Source: DATBVX01 sp963695985
GTDB lineage: Bacteria > Pseudomonadota > Gammaproteobacteria > Steroidobacterales > Steroidobacteraceae
Length of the DNA: 64,000 bases
Direction of reading: 5' to 3'
Assembly: GCA_963695985.1 (NCBI GenBank)
Contig: CAVOIC010000012.1
Coordinates: 248,001-312,000, forward strand
The notes under the pieces are model-generated. The model had not been told where the DNA came from. It did no database searches and saw only the letters and a program-made list of their open reading frames with translations. Positions 9,119 to 19,232 of the stretch are shown here, piece by piece. Position 1 is the stretch's first letter, and every line of letters begins with the position of its first letter. A program made the translations under genes and the position numbers.

Positions 9119-9603
9119 CGCGCGAACTCGCGCCAGCTGCCGTCCGGGGCGCGCACCGAATCGATCACCTCCATCATCGCCGGTTGTACCAGACGGTAAC
9201 TCGAGCGACCGCGCGGCTCCTGTTCGTTGTGCCAGATCGCGAGCAGCGTGTCGCCGAGCACCTTGGCCTCGAGAGCGAAGACAGCGCCGTGCGAATCGAA
9301 CCAGCTGCCACGCAACTGCCCGGCTTCCGGCCAATACAGCGCCAGACCTTCGAACTCCTCACGCGTTGCCGGCGGGCCGATCTGATTCGACAGCGTCAAG
9401 CGCACGAAGCGCCCTCCCAGGATGCGCTCGAACCTGAGCGTGAGGTCCGCGTCCACTCCGCTGTTGGTGCCGGACCCCTGCCACGTGCCCAGCCATCGAG
9501 CCAAAACCGGCTCTGCCGTCGGCTGTGTGGCGCCTGCGGTCCCGCAGGATTGCACCCATACGAGGGCAAGGATTGCCAGGACCAACGCAAGGCGTGTGCT
9601 CAT
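9079..9603 (-). CDS. exported protein with a lipocalin-like (DUF1579-type) beta domain
   Basis: The start at ATG 9603 follows a strong GGGGGAGG site. It gives 174 residues with a signal sequence (MSTRLALVLAILALVWVQSC). The Cys at the end of the hydrophobic stretch is a possible lipid-attachment site. The body has WLGTWQGSGTNSG, LRFERILGGRFVRL and FDSHGAVFALEAKVLGD, a pattern of short beta strands seen in DUF1579/FABP-like proteins. The function is unknown. It converges with ctaB. Confidence 0.7.
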   Translation of the reverse strand: MSTRLALVLAILALVWVQSCGTAGATQPTAEPVLARWLGTWQGSGTNSGVDADLTLRFERILGGRFVRLTLSNQIGPPATREEFEGLALYWPEAGQLRGSWFDSHGAVFALEAKVLGDTLLAIWHNEQEPRGRSSYRLVQPAMMEVIDSVRAPDGSWREFARYQLKRTVPASTR

Positions 9604-9715
9604 GGAGCCTCCCCCTTGGACGTCATGACCGCAGTTTACGCTGCGGCCGGCCAGCATCAGCCGCGCGTCCAGAGCCCAGGCACGCGTTCAGGTATGCTAC
9701 GGGAGAACGCAACTT

Positions 9716-9743
9716 TCCCGGCCGGCGGCTATCGAAGCCGGGA
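9716..9743 (+). other. possible leader hairpin before TPR gene
   Basis: Seven-base arms TCCCGGC (9716-9722) and GCCGGGA (9737-9743) are perfectly complementary around a 14-base loop. They lie 36 bases before the start codon at 9780. The hairpin could be a leader structure, or chance in GC-rich DNA. Confidence 0.3.
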
Positions 9744-9779
9744 CCCGATCAGGGAAGCTCAATTGCGGGAGACACTCCC

Positions 9780-10481
9780 ATGACTGTCGTCAAGAAGCTC
9801 GCGTTGTTGGTGGCCATTGGAGCTTGCGCGGCCCTGCCGGACTCGGCGGCCCAGGCCTCGGGCAGTGGCTCGATGAGCACGCCCCAGCCCTCCATGCCGC
9901 AACGGGAGATCACGCCCGAGGAACAGGCGACCGCCTCCTACAATGCCGGCGTCAAGCAGATTCATAAGGCAGCCGACCACGAGGAAGATGCCGCCAAGGC
10001 CGGCACGCCGGAGAAACGCGAGAAGGCGCTGAAGAAAGCGAACGCGGCGTACGAGAAGGCCCTGGACAGCTTCCAGGATGCCACCTCGCTCAGTCCCTTC
10101 ATGTACCAGGCGTGGAACTACTTGGGTTTTGCGCAGCGTCACCTCGGTCGCTATGACACTGCGCTCGAGTCGTATGCCGAGGCATTGCGCCTGAAGCCCG
10201 GGTTCGCGGATGCGATCGAGTATCGTGGCGAGGCTTACCTCGGTCTCAATCGGCTGGAAGATGCGCGCCAGGCCTACATGGAGCTGTTTGGCACTTCGCG
10301 CAAGCATGCGGACCAGCTGCTTGGCGCGATGCAGAAGTTCGTCGACGTGCGCCGCTCCGATCCCAAGGGCGTCGAGCCGCAGGCACTTGATGAATTTGCC
10401 AAGTGGGTGCAGGAGCGCACCACCATCGCCCAGCAAACCGCTTCGCTCGACACCGGCGACTCTGCGGCCAGCTGGCGCTGA
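9780..10481 (+). CDS. exported tetratricopeptide-repeat protein
   Basis: A 233-residue protein starting at ATG 9780 (gcgggaga upstream). It has a signal peptide (KKLALLVAIGACAALPDSAAQA), a charged Lys/Glu/Ala-rich helical stretch and then TPR units. The clearest are around YQAWNYLGFAQRHLGRYDTA and FADAIEYRGEAYLGLNRLED. It is likely a periplasmic scaffold. A MauG-type peroxidase follows 25 bases downstream, so the two may act together, but I see no specific partner motif. Confidence 0.85.
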   Translation: MTVVKKLALLVAIGACAALPDSAAQASGSGSMSTPQPSMPQREITPEEQATASYNAGVKQIHKAADHEEDAAKAGTPEKREKALKKANAAYEKALDSFQDATSLSPFMYQAWNYLGFAQRHLGRYDTALESYAEALRLKPGFADAIEYRGEAYLGLNRLEDARQAYMELFGTSRKHADQLLGAMQKFVDVRRSDPKGVEPQALDEFAKWVQERTTIAQQTASLDTGDSAASWR

Positions 10482-10506
10482 AGCGCACACCGCACGGCGA
10501 CTGAGC

Positions 10507-11700
10507 ATGCGTTCGCCGCGTTGGCGGCGCGTGTGGGCCGGCTCGCTGGCGTTGATCTGCTGCGCCGGAGTGGCGCAAACGGTCGCACCGCCGCGCGACT
10601 CGGGCGTCAGCGCCTCTGCGAACGGCCCTACATCGTTCACCTGGAGTCTGCCGCGCGGGTTCCCCGAGCCGTTCGTGCCCGCGGGCAATCCCATGAGCGA
10701 AGACAAAGTGCGCCTCGGGCGCCAGCTGTTTCACGAGCCCCGGCTCTCGGTGACTGGACAGCACGCTTGCTCGACCTGTCATCACCCCGAGCTCGCCTTC
10801 ACGGACGGCAAGCCGCGCGCGATCGGCGCCACCGGTCAGCTGCACCCTCGCAGCGCGATGAGCCTCACCAATGTCGCATACAACGCGGCGTTCACTTGGG
10901 CGGATCCCACCATCGGCTCGCTCGAGGCCCAGGTCCTGCAACCGCTCTTCAACGAGCATCCGGTCGAGATGGGTCTCACCGGACGCGAGGCGCAGGTGAT
11001 CGAGGCGTTGCGCGCTGATCCCGGTTATCGAGCACTCTTCGCAAGCGCTTTTCCCGGTTCCGCCGATCCGCTGTCGCTCGCCAACATCGCGCGCGCCATC
11101 GCGAGTTTCGAGCGCACGCTGATCTCGGGTCACTCCGCTTTCGACCGCTACGTCTTTGACGATGACGGCTCGGGAATGAGTGCCGCGGCGCGCCGTGGCA
11201 TGGCGCTGTTCTATTCCGAGCGCATCGGCTGTGCACAGTGTCATTCCGGGATCAATTTCTGCGGGCCGCTGCGCACCCGCCGGCAACCTGAGGTCGAGCC
11301 CGCTTACGCGAACACCGGTCTCTACAACACCGACGGCCACGGTGCCTATCCGTCCGACGCGCTGGGCATCGGCGCCGTTACCGGCAGCGCTCAGGACCAG
11401 GGGCGCTTTCGGGTGCCGACTCTGCGCAACGTCGCCGTCACCGCGCCCTACATGCACGACGGCAGTATCGGCACGCTCGCTGAAGTCATCGACCACTACG
11501 CGGCCGGCGGACGGCAGGCTCCGCTCGGCCCGACAGCCCGGAACAGCTACCGGGACCCGCGCATCCGGACGTTCACCGTTAGCGCGCAGGAGAAGGCGGA
11601 TCTGGTCGCATTCCTCGAGAGCCTTACCGACGACTCATTTCTTCGCGACGCGCGCTCTAGTGCTCCAGGTCCGGACACGGCTGCCGCGCCAGCCCGATAG
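10507..11700 (+). CDS. diheme cytochrome c peroxidase / MauG family protein
   Basis: A 397-residue exported protein with a signal sequence (WAGSLALICCAGVAQT). It has two c-type haem motifs, CSTCH near residue 91 and CAQCH near residue 240. LGRQLFHEPRLS, RSAMSLTNVAYN, EHPVEMG and FRVPTLRNVAVTAPYMHDG are standard landmarks of the bacterial CcpA/MauG superfamily. Members either reduce peroxide or oxidise protein residues. Sequence alone does not separate the two. It is probably co-transcribed with the TPR gene upstream. Confidence 0.92.
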   Translation: MRSPRWRRVWAGSLALICCAGVAQTVAPPRDSGVSASANGPTSFTWSLPRGFPEPFVPAGNPMSEDKVRLGRQLFHEPRLSVTGQHACSTCHHPELAFTDGKPRAIGATGQLHPRSAMSLTNVAYNAAFTWADPTIGSLEAQVLQPLFNEHPVEMGLTGREAQVIEALRADPGYRALFASAFPGSADPLSLANIARAIASFERTLISGHSAFDRYVFDDDGSGMSAAARRGMALFYSERIGCAQCHSGINFCGPLRTRRQPEVEPAYANTGLYNTDGHGAYPSDALGIGAVTGSAQDQGRFRVPTLRNVAVTAPYMHDGSIGTLAEVIDHYAAGGRQAPLGPTARNSYRDPRIRTFTVSAQEKADLVAFLESLTDDSFLRDARSSAPGPDTAAAPAR

Positions 11701-11760
11701 CCACGTCACTGTCGAGTGGCGTACTGTCTCAGCACGCAGATCTTCATCCGGAGCGGCGCG

Positions 11761-12843
11761 ATGTATGAGACGAGTCAGGCGCAAAGCCAGTTCTATACCC
11801 GCGTGTTCACCGTGGTCGCGCTCGCGATCCTCTGTGCACTGCTGTGGCAGATACTGAAGCCGCTCGCGACGACTCTCGCCTGGACCCTGCTGCTCGCCTT
11901 CCTGCTGCATCCGGTACAAGCGCGATTCACGAGGTGGCTGCGTGGTCGCGCTGCCGTTGCCGCGCTGCTGCTGACGTTCGCAATGTTGCTGCTTCTGGTC
12001 GGACCGCTGGCCGCTCTCGGCGTCGCGCTCGCGCATCAGGCTACAACCCTCCTCGACCAGCTGCAGGCGAGTTACGGTCCGCTGCGCGACATGGGCCAAG
12101 AGGGATCATTGCAGGACATACCGGTATTGGGCAGCGCGCTGTCGTGGATCGAACACAACACCATGCTGACCGGCGCGCAGTTGCGCGAGTGGCTGGTGAA
12201 CGGTTCGCGTTACCTGCTCGATCACCTGGGCGCAGTCGGTGGGTCGCTCTTCATCGGCGCGCTGGGGACGGTCGCTGGCTTCCTGATGATGTTGTTCCTC
12301 CTGTTCTTCTTCCTGCGCGACGGCGCGCAGATGAAAGCACGCCTAGCTGCGCTGTTACCGATATCGGAGGCACACAAGCAGGCGTTGGTGTCCGAGCTCG
12401 GTGCCGTCACTCGCGCAGTCGTATTCGGGACCCTCTTGACCGGCTTGCTGCAGGGTGCGCTGCTGGGAATCGGCTTCGCACTCGTACAGCTGCCCTCGCC
12501 GGTCGTGTTTGCGGTGGTCGCTGCGCTCCTGTCGCTGCTGCCGATCGGAGGCACGGCGCTGGTGTGGATTCCAGCGGTGCTCTACCTGCTCGCCCAAGGT
12601 CGGTATGGCGCGGCGATTTTTCTGACGGTGTGGGGAGCGGTGCTGGTCGGCCTGATGGATAACTTTCTCAAGCCGTTCCTGATTTCCGGGCGCGCAGAGA
12701 TGCCGACGCTCGCGGTGTTTCTCGGTGTCATCGGTGGGCTGACGGCATTCGGCCCGATCGGCATGTTCCTCGGGCCGGTGCTGCTCGCAATGACGAACGT
12801 GCTGCTGCGCTGGGCCGAAGAACGTCGTTCGGAACGCACCTGA
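11761..12843 (+). CDS. AI-2E family transporter (PerM/TqsA-like)
   Basis: A 360-residue inner-membrane protein with about eight helices. Landmarks are WTLLLAFLLHPV in the N-terminal part, FLLFFFLRDGAQMK in the middle and LLPIGGTALVWIPAVLYLLAQG before the C-terminal helices. The late segment DNFLKPFLISGRAEMPTL is strongly typical of the family. Substrates vary (quorum signal export, ion or small-molecule flux), so no substrate is proposed. The start is ATG 11761 with ggagcggc upstream. Confidence 0.9.
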   Translation: MYETSQAQSQFYTRVFTVVALAILCALLWQILKPLATTLAWTLLLAFLLHPVQARFTRWLRGRAAVAALLLTFAMLLLLVGPLAALGVALAHQATTLLDQLQASYGPLRDMGQEGSLQDIPVLGSALSWIEHNTMLTGAQLREWLVNGSRYLLDHLGAVGGSLFIGALGTVAGFLMMLFLLFFFLRDGAQMKARLAALLPISEAHKQALVSELGAVTRAVVFGTLLTGLLQGALLGIGFALVQLPSPVVFAVVAALLSLLPIGGTALVWIPAVLYLLAQGRYGAAIFLTVWGAVLVGLMDNFLKPFLISGRAEMPTLAVFLGVIGGLTAFGPIGMFLGPVLLAMTNVLLRWAEERRSERT

Positions 12844-12890
12844 AACGCGGCTGAAGTCGCGCGGATGCCGGGTGCTAGAATGCGCGGCCC

Positions 12891-15042
12891 ATGGATGTCT
12901 CCTTCATCCTCGATCCGCTCAATGATGCGCAACGCGCCGCGGTGACTGCCCCGCTCGCGCCGACGCTCGTGCTCGCGGGCGCCGGCAGCGGCAAGACGCG
13001 CGTGCTCACGCACCGGGTCGCATGGCTGATCCGCGTGGAGGGCGCTTCGCCGCACAGCGTGCTCGCCGTCACCTTCACCAACAAGGCGGCGGGCGAGATG
13101 CGCGGCCGCATCGAATCGCTGCTCGGCATTCCGGGCGCTGCGTTGTGGATCGGCACGTTTCACGGCCTGGCACACCGGCTGTTGCGCCTGCACTGGCGGG
13201 AGGCGGGACTGGCGCAGAACTTTCAGATCCTCGACGCCGAAGACCAGCAGCGCCTCGTGCGCAAGGTGCTCAAGGCGCTCGACCTGGACGAGGCGCGCTG
13301 GGTGCCGCGCGAGATCACGTGGTTCATCAACGCGCAGAAGGACGAGGGCCTGAGGCCCAAGCAGCTGAAGGACCACGGCGACCCGACCCGGCACGAGTAC
13401 ATCCGCATCTACCAGGCGTACGAGGACACCTGCGAGCGCGCCGGCGTCGTGGATTTTGCCGAGCTGCTGCTGCGCGCCTACGAGACTCTGCGCGATCGGC
13501 CGGAACTGCTGGCGCACTACCGCGCGCGCTTCCGGCACCTGCTGGTCGACGAGTTCCAGGACACCAACCTGATCCAGTACGCCTGGCTCAGGTTGCTCGC
13601 GGGCGACCAGGGCCTGCCGTTCGTGGTGGGCGATGACGACCAGTCGATCTATCGCTGGCGCGGCGCGCGCGTCGAGAACCTGCAGCAGTTTCAGCGCGAC
13701 TTCCCCGGCACGCGCCTCTTCCGTCTCGAGCAGAACTACCGCTCGACCGGCACGATTCTCGCGGCCGCCAATGCGCTCATCGCCAACAACTCGGCGCGCC
13801 TCGGCAAGAATCTCTGGACCAGCGGCGAGCAGGGCGCACCGATCCAGCTTTACGCCGCCTTCAACGAGCGCGACGAGGCGGACTTCGTCGTCAACCGCAT
13901 CCGCGAATGGGTGACGCGCGGCGGCAAGCGGCGCGAGATCGCCATCCTGTACCGCTCCAACGCCCAGTCGCGCGTGTTCGAGGAGGCGTTCCTCAGCGCC
14001 AATATTCCTTATCGCGTTTACGGCGGCCTGCGCTTCTTCGAACGCGCGGAAATCAAGGACGCGCTTGCCTACCTGCGCCTCACTGCCAACCGCGACGACG
14101 ATGCTTCGTTCGAGCGCGTGGTGAACCTGCCGACGCGCGGCATCGGCGCGCGCAGCATGGAAATCCTGCGCGACTATGCGCGCGCGAACGCCTGCTCGCT
14201 GTGGCAGGCGGCCGGCGCGTGCCTTACCGATGTGCTCGGGTCCAAAGCGGGCGTCGCACTGCACGCTTTCCTGAGCCTGATCGAGCGGCTCGCGCAGGAG
14301 ATCGCAGCCTCGCGCTGCACGAGCAGGTCGACCACGTCATCCAGGCGAGCGGCCTGCTCGAGCACCATAAGAAGGAGAAGGGCGACCGCGGCGAAGCGCG
14401 CGTCGAGAACCTGCTCGAGCTGGTGAGCGCGGCGCGTGGCTTCACGCAGGAGACCGGCAGCGACATGCCACCGCTGAATGCTTTCCTGTCGCACGCGGCG
14501 CTCGAGTCCGGCGAAGGCCAGGCCGAGGCCTGGGAGGACTGCGTGCAGATGATGACGCTGCACTCCGCCAAGGGACTCGAGTTCCCGATCGTGTTCCTGT
14601 GCGGCATGGAAGACGGCCTGTTCCCGCACCAGCGCTCGATCAACGACCTGGACGGACTCGAGGAGGAGCGCCGTCTGTGCTACGTCGGCACGACGCGCGC
14701 GATGCGCGAGCTCGTACTCACCTACGCCGAGCAGCGGCGCCTGCACGGCATCGAGCGCTCGGCCAGGCGTCGCGCTTCATCGACGAGATCCCCGATGAGC
14801 TGATCGAGGAAGTGCGCCCGCGCATCCAGATCTCGCGTCCCTTGCATTTTCACGGCGGCCGGCTCGATGAGCCCGAGATACCCGGCATGCGGCTGGGCCA
14901 GCGCGTGCGCCACGGCAAGTTCGGCGAGGGCGTGGTGCTCAACTTCGAAGGCCAGGGCTCGCACGCCCGCGTGCAGGTGAACTTCGAGCGCCAGGGCACC
15001 AAGTGGCTGATGGTCAGCTACGCCAACCTGGAGCTCATGTGA
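12891..15042 (+). CDS. uvrD: DNA helicase II (two single-base deletions)
   Basis: A superfamily 1 DNA helicase acting in nucleotide excision and mismatch repair. The Walker A motif GAGSGKT lies near residue 30, TFTNKAAGEM follows, DEFQDTN is near 220 and DDQSIYRWRGA follows. The frame breaks twice, each time by loss of one base: between about 14306 and 14309 (after ERLAQEIA, resuming at LALHEQVDHVIQASG) and near 14759-14761 (after RRLHGIER, resuming at GQASRFIDEIP). Rejoined, the protein is about 717 residues, the usual UvrD length. It ends in the normal C-terminal domain (RHGKFGEGVVLNFEGQG). Errors are more likely than real loss, as all motifs are intact. Confidence 0.93.
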
Positions 15043-16415
15043 AGATCATCATCCTCGGCGCCGGCCAGGTCGGCCGCACCGCGGCCTATCACCTCTCGCG
15101 CGAAGAGGCCAACGAAGTCACGGTCGTCGACACCAACGAGCAGGTGCTGCGCGACCTGCAGGACCGCATCGACATTCGCACGGTGAACGGCAACGCCTCG
15201 AGCCCGGCAGTGCTCGAAGCTGCGGGCGCGGCGGACGCCGACATCATCGTCGCGCTGACCATCAGCGACGAGGTGAACATGGTCGCCTGCCAGGTGGCCT
15301 GCACGCTGTATCGCACGCCGACCAAGATCGCCCGCATCCGCGCGCCCGAATATTTCCAGCGCGAAGGGCTGTTCTCCGAAAACGGCATTGCCGTCGACAC
15401 CTGGATCAGCCCTGAGCAGCTCGTCACCGAGTACATCGAGCGCCTGATCCGTTACCCCGGCGCGCTGCAGGTGCTCGATTTCGCCGACGGCAAGGTGCGC
15501 CTGGTCGGCGTACGCGCATTACGCGGCGGGCTGCTGGTCGGCCAACGGCTGCGCGCGTTGCGGGAGCACATCCCCGGCACCGATGCGCGCGTCGCGGCCA
15601 TCTACCGCAACGGTCAGAGCATGGTACCGGAGGGCGACACGGTGATCGAGCACGGCGACGAGGTGTTCTTCGTCGCCGCGCGCAAGGACATCCGGCTGGT
15701 GATGAGCGAGATGCGCAAGGCCGAGGACCCGGCCAAGCGCATCGTGATCGCCGGCGGCGGCAACATCGGCTTCCGGCTGGCGAAGGCCCTCGAGAGCCAC
15801 AACCAGGTGAAGCTGATCGAGCGCGACACCCGGCGCGCACGCCGCGTGTCCGAGCTGCTCGCCAGCACCATCGTGCTGAACGGCGACGCCGCCGACGAGG
15901 AACTGCTGGTCGAGGAGAACATCGACAGCGCCGACGTGTTCGCGGCGCTCACCAATTCCGAGGAAGCCAACATCCTCTCTGCCATGCTGGCCAAGCGGCT
16001 CGGCGCACACAAGGTGATGGCGCTCATCAACCGGCCTTCGTACGCCGAGCTCATGGAAAGCGGCCCGATCGACATCGCCATCTCGCCGCAGACCATCACC
16101 ATCGGTTCGCTGCTCGCGCACGTGCGCCGTGGCGACGTGGTGCGGGTGCACACCCTGCGTCGGGGCGCGGCCGAAGCGATCGAGACGATCGTGCACGGCG
16201 AGCCCGGCACTTCGCGTGTGGTCGGGCGGCGCATCGAGGACATCGGCCTGCCGCAAGGTGCGACGATCGGCGCCATCGTGCGCGGCGAGGAAGTGATCAT
16301 CGCGCACCACGACACCGTGATTGAGACCGACGATCATGTGATCCTGTTTCTCACCGATCGCCGGCACGTCGAGGCCGTCGAGCGGCTGTTCCAGTCCGGC
16401 ACCACGTTTAAGTGA
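15039..16415 (+). CDS. trkA: Trk potassium uptake system peripheral protein TrkA
   Basis: A 458-residue cytosolic regulator of K+ uptake, exactly the usual TrkA length. It has two Rossmann NAD-binding RCK-N domains (KIIILGAGQVGRTAAYHLS at the start and IVIAGGGNIGFRLAKALE near residue 240), each followed by an RCK-C domain. The GTG start at 15039 overlaps the uvrD stop, so the two are probably translationally coupled. trkH follows 9 bases after the stop. TrkA gates TrkH in response to nucleotides. Confidence 0.96.
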   Translation: MKIIILGAGQVGRTAAYHLSREEANEVTVVDTNEQVLRDLQDRIDIRTVNGNASSPAVLEAAGAADADIIVALTISDEVNMVACQVACTLYRTPTKIARIRAPEYFQREGLFSENGIAVDTWISPEQLVTEYIERLIRYPGALQVLDFADGKVRLVGVRALRGGLLVGQRLRALREHIPGTDARVAAIYRNGQSMVPEGDTVIEHGDEVFFVAARKDIRLVMSEMRKAEDPAKRIVIAGGGNIGFRLAKALESHNQVKLIERDTRRARRVSELLASTIVLNGDAADEELLVEENIDSADVFAALTNSEEANILSAMLAKRLGAHKVMALINRPSYAELMESGPIDIAISPQTITIGSLLAHVRRGDVVRVHTLRRGAAEAIETIVHGEPGTSRVVGRRIEDIGLPQGATIGAIVRGEEVIIAHHDTVIETDDHVILFLTDRRHVEAVERLFQSGTTFK

Positions 16416-16424
16416 GGCTGGCGC

Positions 16425-17872
16425 GTGCTCGCCGTCGTCCATGTCCTCGGCCCGCTGCTGTCGATCTTCGGCGTGACCTTCCTGCTGCCGATCGTTGCGT
16501 CCCTCATCTATCGCGATGGCACGTGGTGGGACTTCGCGCTGGCCGGACTCATCAGCAGTGGCGCAGGCCTGCTGATCTGGGCCGGCACGCGCCGCTTCAA
16601 GCGCGAGCTCAAGTCGCGCGATGGCTTTCTGCTGGTGACCCTGGCTGGGTGCTGATGGCCGGAGCAGCGACGATGCCGCTGCTGCTGGTCATCCACGGCC
16701 TGAGCTTCACCGACGCCTATTTCGAGACGATGTCCGGGCTGACCACCACGGGCTCCACCGTGCTGACCGGCCTCGACTCGCTGCCCCCGTCGATCAACCT
16801 GTGGCGCTGCGCCCTGCACTGGTATGGCGGCATGGGCATCATCGTGCTGGCGGTCGCCATCCTGCCGCTGCTCGGCGTCGGCGGCATGCAGCTCTACAAG
16901 GCCGAGACCCCGGGGCCGGTCAAGGACGCAAAGCTGACGCCGCGCATCACCGAGACGGCGAAGGCACTGTGGTTCACGTACGCCGGCATCACGGCGGCCT
17001 GCATCATCGCACTCAAGCTGTGCGGCATGAGCTGGCTCGACGCGATCTGTCATGCCTTCTCCGCCATGGCGCTGGGCGGCTTCTCGACCCACGATGCGTC
17101 GGTTGCCACCTTCAACTCCGCTGCGATGGAGCTGGTGCTGATGCTCTTCATGCTGATCGCGGCAATGAATTTCGCGCGTCACTTTCTGGCGCTGCGCCGG
17201 TTGTCACTCGCGCCTTACCGGAGCGATCCCGAGGCGGGACCAATGTTGCTCGTGGTCGGGAGCAGTGTGGTGTTGGTGACCTTGATCGTCAGCGTCAGCG
17301 GCATCTACAGGGACTTCTGGGAGACTCTGCGCCACACAGCGTTCGCCGTCGTGACGATGGCCACCACTACCGGCTTCGTAGCGGATGACTGGGAAAAATG
17401 GCCGCCGTTTGTCGGCTACTGGCTGCTGCTGCTTACTGCTATCACGTGCAGCACGGGATCGACGGGCGGCGGCATCAAGATGTTCCGCACGCTGCTGCTC
17501 TCGCGCCAGGCGTTGCGCGAGATGCGGCTCATGGTGCATCCGCAGGCGGTCGAGCCGATTCGCATCGGGCATCAGGTGGTGCCGAATCGCATCGTGTACG
17601 CGGTCCTCGCGTTCATCTTTCTGTACTTCATGGCAATCGCCACCTTGACGTTTACGTTGCTGTTGTCGGGACTCGATTTCAGCTCCTCGATGTCGGCGAT
17701 CATCTCCTCGCTCGACAACACAGGTCCGGGCCTGGGGCGCGTGGGGCCGTCCACCAACTACGCCTCCCTCAGCGACTTGCAGACCTGGGTCTGCACTCTG
17801 GCGATGCTCCTCGGGCGGCTCGAGATCTTCAGCGTACTGGTCCTGTTCACGCCGACCTTCTGGCGCAAGTAG
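16425..17872 (+). CDS. trkH: Trk potassium uptake channel TrkH (one frameshift)
   Basis: The membrane pore of the Trk K+ system. The first frame (GTG 16425) gives VVHVLGPLLSIFGVTFLLP up to FLLVTLA and then stops. The next frame continues WVLMAGAATMPLLLVIHG. One base is missing after 16645, between LA and WVLM. Selectivity-loop segments are visible: TTTGSTVLTGLD, MALGGFSTHDASV, TATTGF-like TTTGFVADDW, and SLDNTGPGLG. The C-terminus LEIFSVLVLFTPTFWRK is typical. The corrected length of about 482 residues equals that of E. coli TrkH. Confidence 0.94.
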
Positions 17873-17889
17873 ACGCCACTCATCGCTTG

Positions 17890-17907
17890 CTACGAGGCTG
17901 GTCGTAG
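17890..17907 (+). other. hairpin after trkH
   Basis: Perfect arms CTACGA and TCGTAG around a 6-base loop lie 18 bases after the trkH stop. There is no T run after the stem, so it is at best a weak terminator or an RNA-end stabiliser. Confidence 0.3.
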
Positions 17908-18007
17908 AAAGACACGTGTTCGTCCCGCCAGCCGGGCAGACCGTCCCAGCGTCACCGGATTGGTCCCACAGCCCGCCAAATCGTTGCAGAATTTTTCACT
18001 TCTTGTG

Positions 18008-18024
18008 TTGTCTGGATCAGACAA
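18008..18024 (+). promoter_or_regulatory. perfect 7-base inverted repeat upstream of the sensor kinase gene
   Basis: Arms TTGTCTG (18008-18014) and CAGACAA (18018-18024) flank the centre GAT, 35 bases before the histidine kinase start at 18060. It is compact and symmetric, as for a dimeric regulator, and it sits where a promoter would be. It could be an operator or the foot of a leader hairpin. No regulator is identified. Confidence 0.45.
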
Positions 18025-18059
18025 GAGTGGCATGATCTCTACGGCAAGCTTCGTAGTTT

Positions 18060-19223
18060 ATGGCCATCACCGCAACCGCCGCGTCCGTCTCTTCACCGCT
18101 TGCTGCCCCACGTCCCGTGGCGGCGCAATGGCGGCTTGTGCTCGAGGTAACACTGCCTTTCTGGCTCTTCATGACCTGCGAGCGGTTAATCACCTACCTG
18201 CTCGCAAGCTCCAGCAATCCGCTCGTCATCATCGCTCCGCCGGACGTCAGAATGGGCCAACACCTGCTGCTGTTGCCCCTGTTGCTCACATGCTACAGAA
18301 GTGCCCTGACTATCGGGTGGCCGCAGTCGGGACGGACCGTCGCCCTTGTGAAGCAGATCGGGCTGGCGCTCCTGTTCGCCTGTGCCGCGCGCCCGGCCTT
18401 GGTGCTGCTGACGGCGTACACGCGCGATGAATGGAGCCTGCTGCACGAGCTGATCCGTTCGGAGCTGGGTGAGTACGCGTGGGCGATGATGTGGCTGTCT
18501 TCGGTCGCGGACTTCCTGCTGTCGTACTGGTTCGGGCTAGCACTGGTGATCGGTGTGAGCACCTACCGCGAGCTACTCGACGAAAAGCAACGGGCCTCGC
18601 GCCTGCGCGATGAATGGACGCATTCGCGCCTGCAGGCGCTGCGCATGCAGCTCAATCCGCATTTCCTGTTCAACACGCTGAATGCGGCGGTCGCCCTGGT
18701 GCGCAGCGACGCCTCGGCCGCCGAGCAGATTCTGGTGCGTCTCGGCGATCTGCTGCGGCGCACGTTCCGTGACGGCGAACTGGACCAGGTGCCCCTGGCC
18801 CGCGAGGCCGAATTCGTGCGCCAGTACCTCGAGATCCAGGCGCTGCGCTTCGCGGAGCGGCTGGTCTTCGCCGTTGAGGTGCCGCGCGAGCTGGAGCGCG
18901 CCCTGGTGCCGGGATTGCTCCTGCAGCCGCTCGCCGAGAACGCCGTGGTGCATGGGATCAGGAACGAGAGCGACGTCGTTGAGGTGCGCGTGTGTGCGCG
19001 CCGCGAGCGCGATGAGCTCGTCATGGAGGTCGCCAATACGGCGTCGGCGCCGGCGCTGCTCAAGAACCGGCGTGAAGGTGTCGGCCTTGGGGCGACGCGC
19101 GAGCGCCTGCGTACGCTCTTCGGCGACGCGCAGGAGCTATCGCTGAGCGCGCACCCGGACGGTTCGGTCGTCGCTCGCGTGCGCATCCCGTTCGTGCAGG
19201 CTTCGCCCGCGTTCGATGCCTGA
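18060..19223 (+). CDS. LytS/AlgZ-type sensor histidine kinase
   Basis: A 387-residue membrane kinase. The N-terminal half has about four hydrophobic segments and no large periplasmic domain. It is followed by the His_kinase family core with QLNPHFLFNTLNA, where His near residue 201 is the phosphorylation site. The ATP-binding domain has PLAENAVVHGI and GVGLGATRERL. This family pairs with LytTR response regulators, and one follows 9 bases downstream. In Pseudomonas the related AlgZ/AlgR pair controls alginate and type IV pili, but the target here is not shown by sequence. Confidence 0.93.
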   Translation: MAITATAASVSSPLAAPRPVAAQWRLVLEVTLPFWLFMTCERLITYLLASSSNPLVIIAPPDVRMGQHLLLLPLLLTCYRSALTIGWPQSGRTVALVKQIGLALLFACAARPALVLLTAYTRDEWSLLHELIRSELGEYAWAMMWLSSVADFLLSYWFGLALVIGVSTYRELLDEKQRASRLRDEWTHSRLQALRMQLNPHFLFNTLNAAVALVRSDASAAEQILVRLGDLLRRTFRDGELDQVPLAREAEFVRQYLEIQALRFAERLVFAVEVPRELERALVPGLLLQPLAENAVVHGIRNESDVVEVRVCARRERDELVMEVANTASAPALLKNRREGVGLGATRERLRTLFGDAQELSLSAHPDGSVVARVRIPFVQASPAFDA

Positions 19224-19232
19224 GCGCCGCTC

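Noticed and set aside
12582..14264. Very long open frame on the minus strand opposite uvrD
   Set aside because: It is the reverse-strand shadow of a GC-rich helicase gene. Its translation has no family features, and its biased composition (many Arg, Ala and Gln) is what antisense of such DNA gives.
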